DNA of 64,000 nt. It comes from Rhodococcus sp. G-MC3 (GTDB lineage: Bacteria; Actinomycetota; Actinomycetes; Mycobacteriales; Mycobacteriaceae). The position numbers and the translations under genes are program-made. The number at the start of each line of letters is the position of its first letter. Positions within the stretch are counted from its first letter, which is position 1. Location: contig NZ_JASISW010000002.1 of assembly GCF_030063335.1 (NCBI RefSeq), positions 124,001 to 188,000 on the forward strand. The letters are read 5' to 3'. The notes beneath the pieces were generated by a model, which was not told the DNA's origin, ran no database searches, and saw only the letters and a list, made by a program, of their open reading frames with translations. Positions 8,030 through 15,960 of the stretch are shown piece by piece.

Positions 8030-8638
8030 ATGACAGGTCTCGGCGGCACACAGGAGTCCACGTTGTCCGGTGCACGGATGTCAGGTATGCGAATCTCGGC
8101 TCGCGACATGGCGCAGATCGCAGTCTTCGCCGCACTGATCGCCGCCCTCGGCCTGCCGGGTGCCATCACCGTCGGATTCAGCGGCGTGCCGATCACGCTG
8201 CAGACACTCGGAGTAATGCTTGCCGGTGCAATCCTCGGAGCGCGAAAAGGCACCGCTGCGGTGGTTGTGTTCATCGCCCTGACGCTCATCGGACTACCGC
8301 TGCTCTCGGGTGGACGAACCGGTCTGACCGCGATGGCAGGACCCAGCGCCGGTTACCTGATCGGCTGGATCCCAGCCGCGTTCGTCATCGGCCTGCTCAC
8401 CGCGCGCGTCCTCCCGAAGTACTCGATTGTGCTCGGTCTGCTGATCAACATCCTCGGCGGCATCGTGGTCGTCTACATCTTCGGAACCATCGGGCTGCTT
8501 CTGCGCACCGACTTGTCGGTGTGGGCAGCGATCTCCACGAACTTCGCTTTCATCCCCGGTGACCTGGTCAAGGTCGTCATCGCTACCGTCGTCGCGAAAT
8601 CGGTGCACCGGGCGTATCCCGGCCTGATGTCGAAGTGA
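8030..8638 (+). CDS. bioY: BioY, substrate-binding S component of the ECF biotin transporter
   Basis: 202-residue integral membrane protein that binds biotin in the membrane and delivers it through the BioM/BioN energising module. About six hydrophobic segments; family signatures are AALIAALGLPGAI, GVPITLQTLGVMLAG, GLPLLSGGRTGL, GPSAGYLIGWI and FIPGDLVKVVIA. ATG 8030 has AGGAG 5 bp upstream. It is the first gene of an operon that runs through a ligase, a thiolase, bioM, bioN and a second ligase. Its stop codon overlaps the GTG of a micro-ORF relay that leads into the ligase gene. Confidence 0.95.
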   Translation: MTGLGGTQESTLSGARMSGMRISARDMAQIAVFAALIAALGLPGAITVGFSGVPITLQTLGVMLAGAILGARKGTAAVVVFIALTLIGLPLLSGGRTGLTAMAGPSAGYLIGWIPAAFVIGLLTARVLPKYSIVLGLLINILGGIVVVYIFGTIGLLLRTDLSVWAAISTNFAFIPGDLVKVVIATVVAKSVHRAYPGLMSK

Positions 8639-8686
8639 CCCTGATTTTTCGATGACCCTGTTTTTTTGATGAACCTGCTGCTCGGC
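8635..8686 (+). repeat. 17-bp tandem triplication forming a stop/start micro-ORF relay (bioY to ligase)
   Basis: Three adjacent 17-bp units begin at 8636, 8653 and 8670 (the second reads tgaccctgtttttttga); the third is the start of the ligase gene. They create GTG 8635 overlapping the bioY TGA, encoding MTLIFR and stopping at 8653-8655; ATG 8652 overlapping that stop, encoding MTLFF and stopping at 8667-8669; and ATG 8669, the ligase start, overlapping that stop by one base. The ligase ATG has no ribosome-binding site of its own (it follows a T7 run), so initiation probably depends on ribosomes passed along this chain. Confidence 0.75.
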
Positions 8687-9778
8687 GGATCGGGGTCGCA
8701 ACCCGCGATCGACTGGCACGGGACTGTTCTCACCTACGCCGACGTCGAGCGCGAGGTTCGTCGGTGGCCGCATGCACCGATGCACGATGCCTCGGCTCTA
8801 TCCGTCCCCGAGGCGTTGGTGTGTGTATTCGCCGCGGCGCGGCAGGGAGTCCCGGTCCACGTCGAGGACCCTGCTGCGCGTCCCGAGCGTGCGGATGTTC
8901 CCAGCGGAGCAGAGTTGCTCGTCGCCACGTCGGGGTCCACCGGTAGGCCTAGGCCACTGGCTCGCACCTGGAGATCGTGGACCGACAGTTTCGCCGAGTT
9001 CACGAATATCACCGAGATCGGTGCGTCCGACCGTGTGCTCGTCACCGGTCCGCTACACGCAACGATGCACCTCTTCGGCGCAGTTCATGCCCTGACGCTC
9101 GGAGCCTGTGTCACCGACAACGAGCTCGACGCCACGGTCGCCCATGCCGTGCCTAGTGTTCTGCGGACACTTGTCGAGCACGCTCCGCACCTCCGGCTGG
9201 CCGTCGTCGCAGGCACAGCTCTCCGCGGCGGCGCCGAGCAACTTCTCGGTGGCATGGATATCGTCGAGTATTACGGAGCCGCAGAGTTGTCTTTGGTCGC
9301 CGCCCGCAGGGGCGCCCAGCCGCTGCGCCTCTTGCGCGGCATCGATGCCGAGATCAGGGGCGGATTGCTGTGGGTGCGCTCGCCGTACACAGTTCTCGGG
9401 ACCGATGAATGGGTTGGTGTGGGGGATCTGGCCGAGCTTCATGAGGGCAGGGAGCTGGTCGTGTTCGGCCGAGGCAGTGCTGCCGTCAACGTCGGAGGCA
9501 CTACCGTCATCGCCGAGGACGTCGAGCAGATTCTCGAATCGTTTCCCGGTGTCCGCGGCGCCGCCGTGATCGGAACACCACACGATGTGCTCGGCGAGAC
9601 TGTGACGGCAGTGCTCGAACTCGACCCTGACGCCGAACTGGCCGCGATCAAGGCCCACGCGCGCAGCGGACTGGTCAAGGAGGCGATACCACGTCGCTGG
9701 ATGATCGTGGAGACACTCCCGCGTACGGGCAGCGGAAAGGTTGCTCGCGGTCGGGTGAAAGACTCGTTGAATGACTAG
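8669..9778 (+). CDS. small AMP-dependent acyl-CoA/acid ligase
   Basis: 369-residue member of the ANL superfamily that would activate a carboxylate as acyl-AMP and then a thioester. It is much shorter than typical fatty-acyl-CoA ligases (500+) and similar in size to MenE-like ones. Motifs are intact: ATSGSTGRPRPL (P-loop, about 86), EYYGAAELSLV (A5), VGVGDLAELHEGRELVVFGR (A7/A8 hinge) and LPRTGSGKVARG with the catalytic Lys near the C-terminus. It is the second gene of the biotin-transport operon and overlaps the thiolase by 8 bp. A substrate related to biotin or its pimeloyl precursor is an inference from context only. Confidence 0.85.
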   Translation: MNLLLGGSGSQPAIDWHGTVLTYADVEREVRRWPHAPMHDASALSVPEALVCVFAAARQGVPVHVEDPAARPERADVPSGAELLVATSGSTGRPRPLARTWRSWTDSFAEFTNITEIGASDRVLVTGPLHATMHLFGAVHALTLGACVTDNELDATVAHAVPSVLRTLVEHAPHLRLAVVAGTALRGGAEQLLGGMDIVEYYGAAELSLVAARRGAQPLRLLRGIDAEIRGGLLWVRSPYTVLGTDEWVGVGDLAELHEGRELVVFGRGSAAVNVGGTTVIAEDVEQILESFPGVRGAAVIGTPHDVLGETVTAVLELDPDAELAAIKAHARSGLVKEAIPRRWMIVETLPRTGSGKVARGRVKDSLND

Positions 9779-10904
9779 CAGCAGCGCACCGGTGCTCGTT
9801 GCTCCGTGGAGGACGCCGATCGGCAATGCAGGACACGGCTTCGCCGGTCTGACGACGACGGATCTGGCTGCGCCTGTTCTACGCGCGGTAGCAACAACGC
9901 TGCGGGAGTCGGGCTGCTCCGATGGGGTCGACGACGTCGTATTGGGAAACTGCCTCGGTCCAGGCGGAGATCCTGCGCGTATCTCAGCCCTGGCGGCAGG
10001 ACTCGGCATTGACGTGCCGGGTGTGACAGTCGATCGTCAGTGCGGTTCCGGACTGGATGCGGTGATGCAGGCAGCCCTGCGCGTGAGGAGCGGTGACGAT
10101 CAGCTGATTCTCGCTGGTGGGGTCGAGTCGGCCAGCACTGCACCGTGGCGGTTCTGGCCCCCGCTCGGCGACTCCGATCCGGTGCGCTACACGCGAGCAC
10201 CATTCGCGCCGAACAATTTTCCCGACCCGGATATGGGCGTCGCCGCTGACGATCTGGCGCGCATCCGTGGCATCTCGCGAGAGCGTCAGGATGCCTATGC
10301 GGCGCGTTCGCATTCGCTGGCCGCGGCCCACGACTTCAGCAGCGAGATCGTCGCGGTCGGCGGCATCGAGCGTGACCAACGCATCCGGCCGAACATGACG
10401 CGGGAGCGGTTGGCGCGGCTGCGGCCGAGCTTCACTTCCGACGGCACTGCGACTGCAGGCAACTCCTGTGGCATCTCCGATGGCGCAGCAGTACTCGCAG
10501 TGACGACCGAAAAGCGTGCGAAGGAACTGCCTGCGCTTCGGGTGCTCGGCTGCGCCGTCGCGGGATCCGATCCTGCGCTGCCGGGGCTTGGGCCGGTGCC
10601 CGCCATCGAGAAGGTTCTGCGGCGCACCGGAGTCGGCCTGTCCGACATCGGCATCATCGAGATCACCGAGGCCTTCGCGTCCGTCGTGCTCGCTGTGTCC
10701 GACGAGCTGGGTATCGATGAGGGCGTGCTGTGCCCGCAGGGCGGCGCGATCGCGATGGGGCATCCGTGGGGAGCATCCGGGGCAATACTGTTGGTGCGCT
10801 TGGCTGCTCAGATGCTCACCGGCGGCGGCCCGGAGCTGGGTCTTGCCGCGTGTGCCATCGGCGGCGGACAGGGTATTGCGATGATCGTGGAGCGTGCGTG
10901 GTGA
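9771..10904 (+). CDS. thiolase (acetyl-CoA C-acyltransferase family)
   Basis: 377-residue thiolase. Catalytic Cys91 (DRQCGSGL), His331 (AMGHPWGASG) and Cys361 (ACAIGGGQG) are all present, so thiolysis or Claisen condensation is chemically possible. The conserved NEAF motif reads TEAF (299-302): the oxyanion-hole Asn is Thr. The start overlaps the ligase by 8 bp and the stop overlaps the bioM start by 4 bp, so it is an integral operon member between biotin-transport genes. Probable substrate: the CoA ester made by one of the neighbouring ligases. Confidence 0.9.
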   Translation: MTSSSAPVLVAPWRTPIGNAGHGFAGLTTTDLAAPVLRAVATTLRESGCSDGVDDVVLGNCLGPGGDPARISALAAGLGIDVPGVTVDRQCGSGLDAVMQAALRVRSGDDQLILAGGVESASTAPWRFWPPLGDSDPVRYTRAPFAPNNFPDPDMGVAADDLARIRGISRERQDAYAARSHSLAAAHDFSSEIVAVGGIERDQRIRPNMTRERLARLRPSFTSDGTATAGNSCGISDGAAVLAVTTEKRAKELPALRVLGCAVAGSDPALPGLGPVPAIEKVLRRTGVGLSDIGIIEITEAFASVVLAVSDELGIDEGVLCPQGGAIAMGHPWGASGAILLVRLAAQMLTGGGPELGLAACAIGGGQGIAMIVERAW

Positions 10905-11581
10905 GCGAGATCGTGTTCGAATCGGTGCGACATGCGTTCGGTGAACGAGAAGTACTGCGAGGGATCGACTTGTCGATCACCGAGCGGCGAGTGGGCATCA
11001 TCGGTTCGAACGGGTCCGGAAAATCGACGCTGGCACGGACGATCAACGGACTCCTTACCCCGACCTCCGGCACCGTGATGGTCGACGGAGTGAACGCGTC
11101 GAAGAAGGGCGCGCAGGTCCGTAAGAAGGTCGGCTTCGTCTTCACCGACCCGGACACCCAGATCGTGATGCCCACGGTGGCCGAGGATCTCGCATTCTCG
11201 CTTCGTCGATCCGGGCTGGACAAGCAGGAAATCGCGGAACGCGTGCAGGAAATTATGGTGCGCTTCAGGCTCGACGGGCATGCCGAGCACCCCTCTCATC
11301 TGCTGTCCGGTGGTCAGAAGCAATTGTTGGCAATCGGTGCCGTGCTGATCCGACGCCCCGAGGTGGTCATCGCCGACGAACCGACGACGCTGCTCGACCT
11401 ACGGAATGCGCGCGTCGTCTCCGAAGCCCTGGATTCGCTCGACCAGCAGGTGATCGTCGTGACGCACCAGCTGGCGCTGCTGGAGAGCTTCGAGCGAGTC
11501 GTCGTCATCGACCAGGGCGTCGTTGCGTTCGATGGCACCCCGGCGGATGCCGTGCCCGCCTATCGGGAACTCGTGCTGTGA
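10901..11581 (+). CDS. bioM: BioM, ATPase of the ECF biotin transporter
   Basis: 226-residue ABC ATPase of the energy-coupling-factor type. Walker A GSNGSGKST at about 35-43, Q-loop TDPDTQIVM at 83-90 (the TDPDxQ form typical of ECF ATPases), signature LSGGQKQLL from 135, Walker B VVIADEPTT with catalytic Glu160, and H-loop His189. GTG 10901 overlaps the thiolase stop; GTG 10898 is an alternative one codon longer. It powers BioY through BioN. Its TGA overlaps the first GTG of a micro-ORF relay leading to bioN. Confidence 0.93.
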   Translation: MSEIVFESVRHAFGEREVLRGIDLSITERRVGIIGSNGSGKSTLARTINGLLTPTSGTVMVDGVNASKKGAQVRKKVGFVFTDPDTQIVMPTVAEDLAFSLRRSGLDKQEIAERVQEIMVRFRLDGHAEHPSHLLSGGQKQLLAIGAVLIRRPEVVIADEPTTLLDLRNARVVSEALDSLDQQVIVVTHQLALLESFERVVVIDQGVVAFDGTPADAVPAYRELVL

Positions 11582-11676
11582 TCAGGCCGGTCTCCGGAGG
11601 GACCTCGTGATCGGACTCGTTGTTCCCGAGACCAAGCCTGTGGTCCCGCTGATCTCCGGAGGGACCTCGTGATCGG
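11578..11676 (+). repeat. duplicated bioN initiation region forming a two-micro-ORF relay
   Basis: A 24-bp sequence containing the Shine-Dalgarno GGAGGG, a GTG and the next two codons occurs at 11591-11614 and again at 11653-11676, where it starts bioN. The result is a chain: GTG 11578 overlapping the bioM stop, encoding MIRPVSGGTS and stopping at 11608-11610; GTG 11607 overlapping that stop, encoding a 21-residue peptide that begins MIGLVVPET and ends ISGGTS, stopping at 11670-11672; then the bioN GTG at 11669. Similarity continues past the exact repeat, since the second micro-ORF resembles the bioN start MIGLYRPGT. Confidence 0.8.
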
Positions 11677-12271
11677 GCTGTATCGTCCCGGCACATCCCT
11701 TCTGCACCGGATGCCCGCCGGTCTGAAACTGCTGCTGCTGATCGTCTCGATCCTGTGCGCGACCATCTTCGCCAGGACACCGATCGAGGTCGCGGCGGTG
11801 GCCCTGGTGGTCGCCGCCCTCTTCGGCGTTGCTCGGATCCCGGTGAAAATAGCTCTGGCGCAGCTGCGTCCCGTGCTGTGGATGCTCTTGATCATCGGTG
11901 TCTTCCAGATCATCATCACCACGTGGCAACGGGCGATCGTGGTGTGCGGGGTGCTGTTGATCTCGGTGGCCCTCGCAGCGCTCGTCACGTTGACGACCCG
12001 TGTGACCGACATGCTCGACACCGTCACGCGTGCTTTGGGTCCAACTCGGCGCCTCGGTGTCGACCCCGAGCGGATCGGTCTGATGCTCGCCCTCGCGATC
12101 CGGTGCATCCCGATCCTGGCAACGATCGTCCACGAGGTGTCCGAGGCTCGGAAGGCCCGTGGACTGCAGTGGTCGATGACCGCGCTCGCGACCCCGGTGA
12201 TAGTGCGGGCGCTGCGCACCGCCGACGCTCTCGGCGATGCCCTCGTGGCGCGAGGGGTCGACGATGACTGA
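11669..12271 (+). CDS. bioN: BioN, transmembrane coupling (T) component of the ECF biotin transporter
   Basis: 200-residue EcfT-type membrane protein that couples BioM ATP hydrolysis to toppling of BioY. N-terminal hydrophobic segments lie around 19-55 and 68-110; the cytoplasmic coupling helices carry the two short ARG motifs, ARKARG at 160-165 and ARG at 194-196, that contact the ATPases. GTG 11669 has GGAGGG 5 bp upstream. Translation is probably coupled to bioM through the relay just upstream. The end overlaps the following ligase by 8 bp. Confidence 0.92.
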   Translation: MIGLYRPGTSLLHRMPAGLKLLLLIVSILCATIFARTPIEVAAVALVVAALFGVARIPVKIALAQLRPVLWMLLIIGVFQIIITTWQRAIVVCGVLLISVALAALVTLTTRVTDMLDTVTRALGPTRRLGVDPERIGLMLALAIRCIPILATIVHEVSEARKARGLQWSMTALATPVIVRALRTADALGDALVARGVDDD

Positions 12272-13667
12272 GCTGATCGCCGACCGGATCGCCCGCAGCG
12301 TCAGGGACGTCCCAGATTCGGTCGCCGTGATCGACCGTCGTGAATCGGTGTCGTACAGGGAGTTCTGGTCGCAGGTAGAGCGGTCGGCGGCGGGGATGCG
12401 AGGGCTGCGCCGCGTTGCAGTGCTCCCGACGTCGGATGTCGGGTCGCTCGTTACCGTCGTGGCGGCGATGTCGGCGGGTGTGTCGGTTGTGCTGCTGCAT
12501 CGGCACCTACTGCCGGAGCAGTACGCACAGGTGATCGAGGTCGCCGGCCCTGGCGCCGTGGTCGCGTCGGCGAGCCAGCATCGGCGAATGCGTCGGCTCG
12601 GCTGCACGAACCCGATCGAGCGACTCGATGCCGACGGCAGCCATTTCGGCGCCGAGAGTGATTCGGAGCTTCTGGTCGGAGTCACCTCGGGCACCACCGG
12701 TGAGCCGAAACTGTTCGTCCGAAAACAGCATTCGTGGGCGCAAACACTCGATCGCAGCGATGAAGTGTTCGATGTGCGGACGGGCGATCGAATCTCCGCT
12801 CCCGGCGCACTCGATCACACCCACTTTCTGTACGGCGCGGTGCACGGACTGACCCGAGGAGCCGCCATCGATCTGCGTCCCGCGGTGGATGCTCTCGGGA
12901 GTGGTGCCACTCACCTCTATTCGGTTCCGACGATCGCCTGGGACATCGCACGATCGGGCGCCGGCCCGTTCCTGAGCGTCCGTGAAGTGCTCTCCAGCGC
13001 CGCCCGTTGGCCGTCGGCGGGCCGCGAAGCGCTCCAGCAGGTGTTGCCGCACGCCTCGCTCGTGCACTTCTACGGTGCGTCCGAGCTGAGTTTCGTGTCC
13101 TACGATCGAGGCGTCGAACCCGCGGCAGGCACGCTGTTCGACGGCGTCGACGTCGAGGTCCGCGGCGGCATCGTGCACGTGCGTAGCGACATGCTCTTCG
13201 ACGGTTACCTCACCTCAGGCGGCGTCGCGGGTGGCCCGGTCGACGGATGGATGGCGGTGGGGGACAGGGGTTCCCTGGACGGCCGGCAGCTGACCCTGTT
13301 CGGCCGCGAGGTAGAGACATTGATCCGATCCGGACTCAATGTGGAGCTTGCACCGATCGAGGCTGCCGCACTGGCGATTCCGGGAATCACCGAGGCTGCG
13401 TGCGTCGCGATTCCTGACGCCAGAATGGGCGAAGTACCAGCGCTTGCGGTGGTGCTCGACGGGGATGCACTCTCTTCGAACGCGATTCGCCGTGCGCTTC
13501 GCGACTCGCTGCCGAGTCCGAGTATGCCGGCCGTGATCACCGCTCTCGCGCAGCTTCCTCGGACGGCGCGAGGAAAGCTCGACCGTCAGGCTCTCGGCGC
13601 CACCTTCGCGACCGAGCGGACGGCGCCGTCGACCACGAACCAGAGTGTGAGCGCCCCATTGTCGTAG
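12264..13667 (+). CDS. AMP-dependent acyl-CoA/acid ligase, second copy in the biotin-transport operon
   Basis: 467-residue ANL-superfamily ligase. Motifs: GVTSGTTGEPKLFVRKQ (P-loop, about 144), VHFYGASELSFVSY (A5), MAVGDRGSLDGRQLTLFGR (A7/A8) and LPRTARGKLDRQAL with the A10 Lys. The A5 and hinge regions resemble those of the upstream 369-residue ligase, suggesting an old duplication; this copy keeps a longer N-terminal domain. ATG 12264 overlaps bioN. The 3' end overlaps the convergent thioesterase gene by 82 bp. The acid substrate is unknown. Confidence 0.85.
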   Translation: MTELIADRIARSVRDVPDSVAVIDRRESVSYREFWSQVERSAAGMRGLRRVAVLPTSDVGSLVTVVAAMSAGVSVVLLHRHLLPEQYAQVIEVAGPGAVVASASQHRRMRRLGCTNPIERLDADGSHFGAESDSELLVGVTSGTTGEPKLFVRKQHSWAQTLDRSDEVFDVRTGDRISAPGALDHTHFLYGAVHGLTRGAAIDLRPAVDALGSGATHLYSVPTIAWDIARSGAGPFLSVREVLSSAARWPSAGREALQQVLPHASLVHFYGASELSFVSYDRGVEPAAGTLFDGVDVEVRGGIVHVRSDMLFDGYLTSGGVAGGPVDGWMAVGDRGSLDGRQLTLFGREVETLIRSGLNVELAPIEAAALAIPGITEAACVAIPDARMGEVPALAVVLDGDALSSNAIRRALRDSLPSPSMPAVITALAQLPRTARGKLDRQALGATFATERTAPSTTNQSVSAPLS

Positions 13668-14434
13668 CGGTGCCGGATAGCGACGTGCTCGCCTCCGAGG
13701 ACCGGTGACAGGTATTCGATGACGGCCCGGTGCGGGGCGGTCACCAGCGGACGCTGATCGACGAGTAGCTCCTCGACAGCATGCCAGTACGCGGCATTGT
13801 TGACGTGGTTGAACGAGTCGATATCGGTGGCGCGCAACGGAAAATGGATGTCCGTGTGCGATTCCGACGGGGCGGGTTCGGTGAGCCAAGGCTTCCAGCG
13901 GAGGCGGTGCTGTTCGGTGGTGCGTGCCAGCAACTCCAATGCTTCGTCGCTGATACGCGTCGGCATGCCGGTGGTGGCGCTGATGTTGATCCAGAACCCT
14001 TCGGTCTCGATCGACGCACCTTTGTCGCTGGTGATCTGCACGCGCATGTTCGACCATCGTGTCGACATCGAGGAACACCAACGCCGCAGTTGAACGCGAT
14101 CGGGGAACTCGACGGGTCGGTGCACGTCGATCACGGTGCGACGCACGATCCAGAACGGGTCGGTGACGCCGAGCGCCGTCGCATCGAGGTTGTCCGAGCC
14201 GATGTCCTGCAAATAACGCGCGATGCCGTCGAACCGGAGACGGTTGCCAGGGTCGACGTCACCGGTGCGCACCGTCCACCCGGTCTCGAAGCCCTCGCCC
14301 TCGGGTGGAGCCGGAGCCAACGCGTCGTCGAAGCCCAATGGTTCAGTGCCGGCTCCGTGTGCCACTTGGTTCGGCCCCTCTGCTCGTGCGCTGTATTCGG
14401 TCGGTTCCGAACCTACCCCCACACTCGCGTCCAT
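13586..14434 (-). CDS. acyl-ACP thioesterase-like double hot-dog protein
   Basis: About 282-residue protein with two hot-dog domains, like plant-type FatA and its bacterial relatives that release free fatty acid from acyl-ACP. The N-terminal domain begins FETGWTVRTGDVDPGNRLRF; the second contains PLRATDIDSFNHVNNAAYW with the Asn/His catalytic pair. The first 45 residues are low-complexity, so the true start may be later than 14434. Convergent with and overlapping the second ligase by 82 bp; 17 bp downstream of the peptidoglycan hydrolase gene, possibly cotranscribed with it. Confidence 0.82.
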   Translation of the reverse strand: MDASVGVGSEPTEYSARAEGPNQVAHGAGTEPLGFDDALAPAPPEGEGFETGWTVRTGDVDPGNRLRFDGIARYLQDIGSDNLDATALGVTDPFWIVRRTVIDVHRPVEFPDRVQLRRWCSSMSTRWSNMRVQITSDKGASIETEGFWINISATTGMPTRISDEALELLARTTEQHRLRWKPWLTEPAPSESHTDIHFPLRATDIDSFNHVNNAAYWHAVEELLVDQRPLVTAPHRAVIEYLSPVLGGEHVAIRHRYDNGALTLWFVVDGAVRSVAKVAPRA

Positions 14435-14451
14435 CAACTCTGAGGCGCGCG

Positions 14452-15885
14452 TCAGAGCACTCGACGCGCCTTCATGCCGTCGAACACCTCCGCGACGCGG
14501 ACGACATCGCCCGTGGTCGGCGCGTGCACCATTTGCCCGTTGCCCATGTAGATGGCGACGTGGCCTGGGCCGCCTGCCTGCCAGTTTCCGAACAGGAGAT
14601 CTCCGGGTTGCGTCATCGACAGTGGGATCTCGGTGCCGACGTTCCACTGGGTCTCCGATGTGCGTGGGAGAGTTACCTTTCCGTCCGACGCCTTGAAGAT
14701 GGCGTACGACGTCAGACCCGAGCAGTCGAACCCGCCGCCGGAGGGCCCGTTGATGTTGCCGCCACCCCACACGTAGGGAAGCCCGAGGTAGTCCATCGCC
14801 GATTTGACTGCGCGTGAACCGACTCCGGCGAGATCGAGGCCGGCGAACGGGTTCATGATCGCGGAGAACTGCGTTTCCGTTGCGCGGATGCGGGCCACGT
14901 AAGGCTTGGTCTGTGTCTCGTAATCTACGGTCCCCGAGGGCATTCCGCCTGATCGCAGCACTGCTCCCGCGCCCGCGTTGTAGCCCGCGATCGTCAGGTC
15001 GAGCGAGTCGCCGGAGACCTTCCCTTCCTTCTTCCACTGCTCGACCTGGCCGTTGATGTCGCACAGTAGGTTCCCTGATGCCATCACCGAGTCGGCTATG
15101 CCGTTGACGTCGGCAATGCCGTCCCCGTCGGCGTCCTTGCCGTAGGTCTTCCAGGTGCCGGGCATGAACTGTCCCGGCCCGCGGGCTCCAGTACTCGACA
15201 CCGGTGAGGTCGGTCCGAAGCGGAAGCCGTTCTCGGCGGCGTAGAGGGCAGCGATGGTAGGTGCCTTCACGCCGCCGCAGATCGCCCCGGCCTTCATCAG
15301 CCACGGCACGAATGCAGTGATGGCGCCCATCGGCGAATTGGACACCCCGGTGAATGTCGCTGGCATTCCGGGGAACAGAGCACGTCGCAGTGCTTCCGCG
15401 GCGGGCATGAACGCGGTCTGGGAAGCCAGATCGCTGAGCGAAAACGACGATGCACCGAACTGAAGGGCCCCACCGAAGCTCGGAATCAGCGACGAAATCG
15501 AGGTACTGGCGACGGGTCCCGCAGTGGAGACGGTCGGAAGCGCTGCCGTTGCTGCTGCCGCCGCTACTGCAGCACCGGCAGCGTCGGCCGCAGCTGCCTC
15601 GGGTGTCTCGGCTTTGTCGGCCGTCGGCGGCAGCATCGGCTCCGCTGCAGTTTCGATCGCTGTGGCTGCGTCGTCGAGCATGGTGCTCGCAGTCTCGGCC
15701 GCGGGTGCGGGCAGCCCTTTGAGCAAGTCGTCGAGTTGCTTCTGCAGACCGGGTACGGAATCCTCGGCCGCTGTCGCGGCTCCGGCGACTCCGTCCTGTA
15801 TCTGCGGGGGTAGATCGGATCCTGCTGCTACTCCTGCTGCAGACATCACCACTGCGACGATGACTGCGATCGGATCACCTGCCAT
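14452..15885 (-). CDS. secreted NlpC/P60 peptidase with lytic transglycosylase domain
   Basis: 477-residue cell-wall hydrolase. A hydrophobic N-terminus (AVIVAVVMSAAGVAAG) is followed by an Ala-rich linker, then a goose-type/SLT transglycosylase domain (AAENGFRFGPTSP with the likely catalytic Glu, TGARGPGQFMPGTW, IAGYNAGAGAV) that contains DADGDGIADVNG, an EF-hand-like Ca site common in actinobacterial transglycosylases. The C-terminal NlpC/P60 domain has catalytic Cys in GGFDCSGLT, His in PGHVAIYMG and a third polar residue in MVHAPTTGD. ATG 15885 has GGGAG 7 bp upstream. Together the domains would cut glycan strands and stem peptides. Confidence 0.92.
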   Translation of the reverse strand: MAGDPIAVIVAVVMSAAGVAAGSDLPPQIQDGVAGAATAAEDSVPGLQKQLDDLLKGLPAPAAETASTMLDDAATAIETAAEPMLPPTADKAETPEAAAADAAGAAVAAAAATAALPTVSTAGPVASTSISSLIPSFGGALQFGASSFSLSDLASQTAFMPAAEALRRALFPGMPATFTGVSNSPMGAITAFVPWLMKAGAICGGVKAPTIAALYAAENGFRFGPTSPVSSTGARGPGQFMPGTWKTYGKDADGDGIADVNGIADSVMASGNLLCDINGQVEQWKKEGKVSGDSLDLTIAGYNAGAGAVLRSGGMPSGTVDYETQTKPYVARIRATETQFSAIMNPFAGLDLAGVGSRAVKSAMDYLGLPYVWGGGNINGPSGGGFDCSGLTSYAIFKASDGKVTLPRTSETQWNVGTEIPLSMTQPGDLLFGNWQAGGPGHVAIYMGNGQMVHAPTTGDVVRVAEVFDGMKARRVL

Positions 15886-15960
15886 AAAACAACTCCCGGT
15901 GCTCGGACCTCTCCCCAACGTTCCGTGCCCGCTCATCCCCACATGAGCTGACTCACATCA

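Noticed and set aside
8618-8667. Intrinsic terminator after bioY suggested by T5 and T7 runs
   Set aside because: The only nearby stem (CCGGG/CCCGG, 8608-8622) is 5 bp long and over 20 bp from the first T run, and the T runs are part of the tandem start-region copies; operon continuity is more likely.
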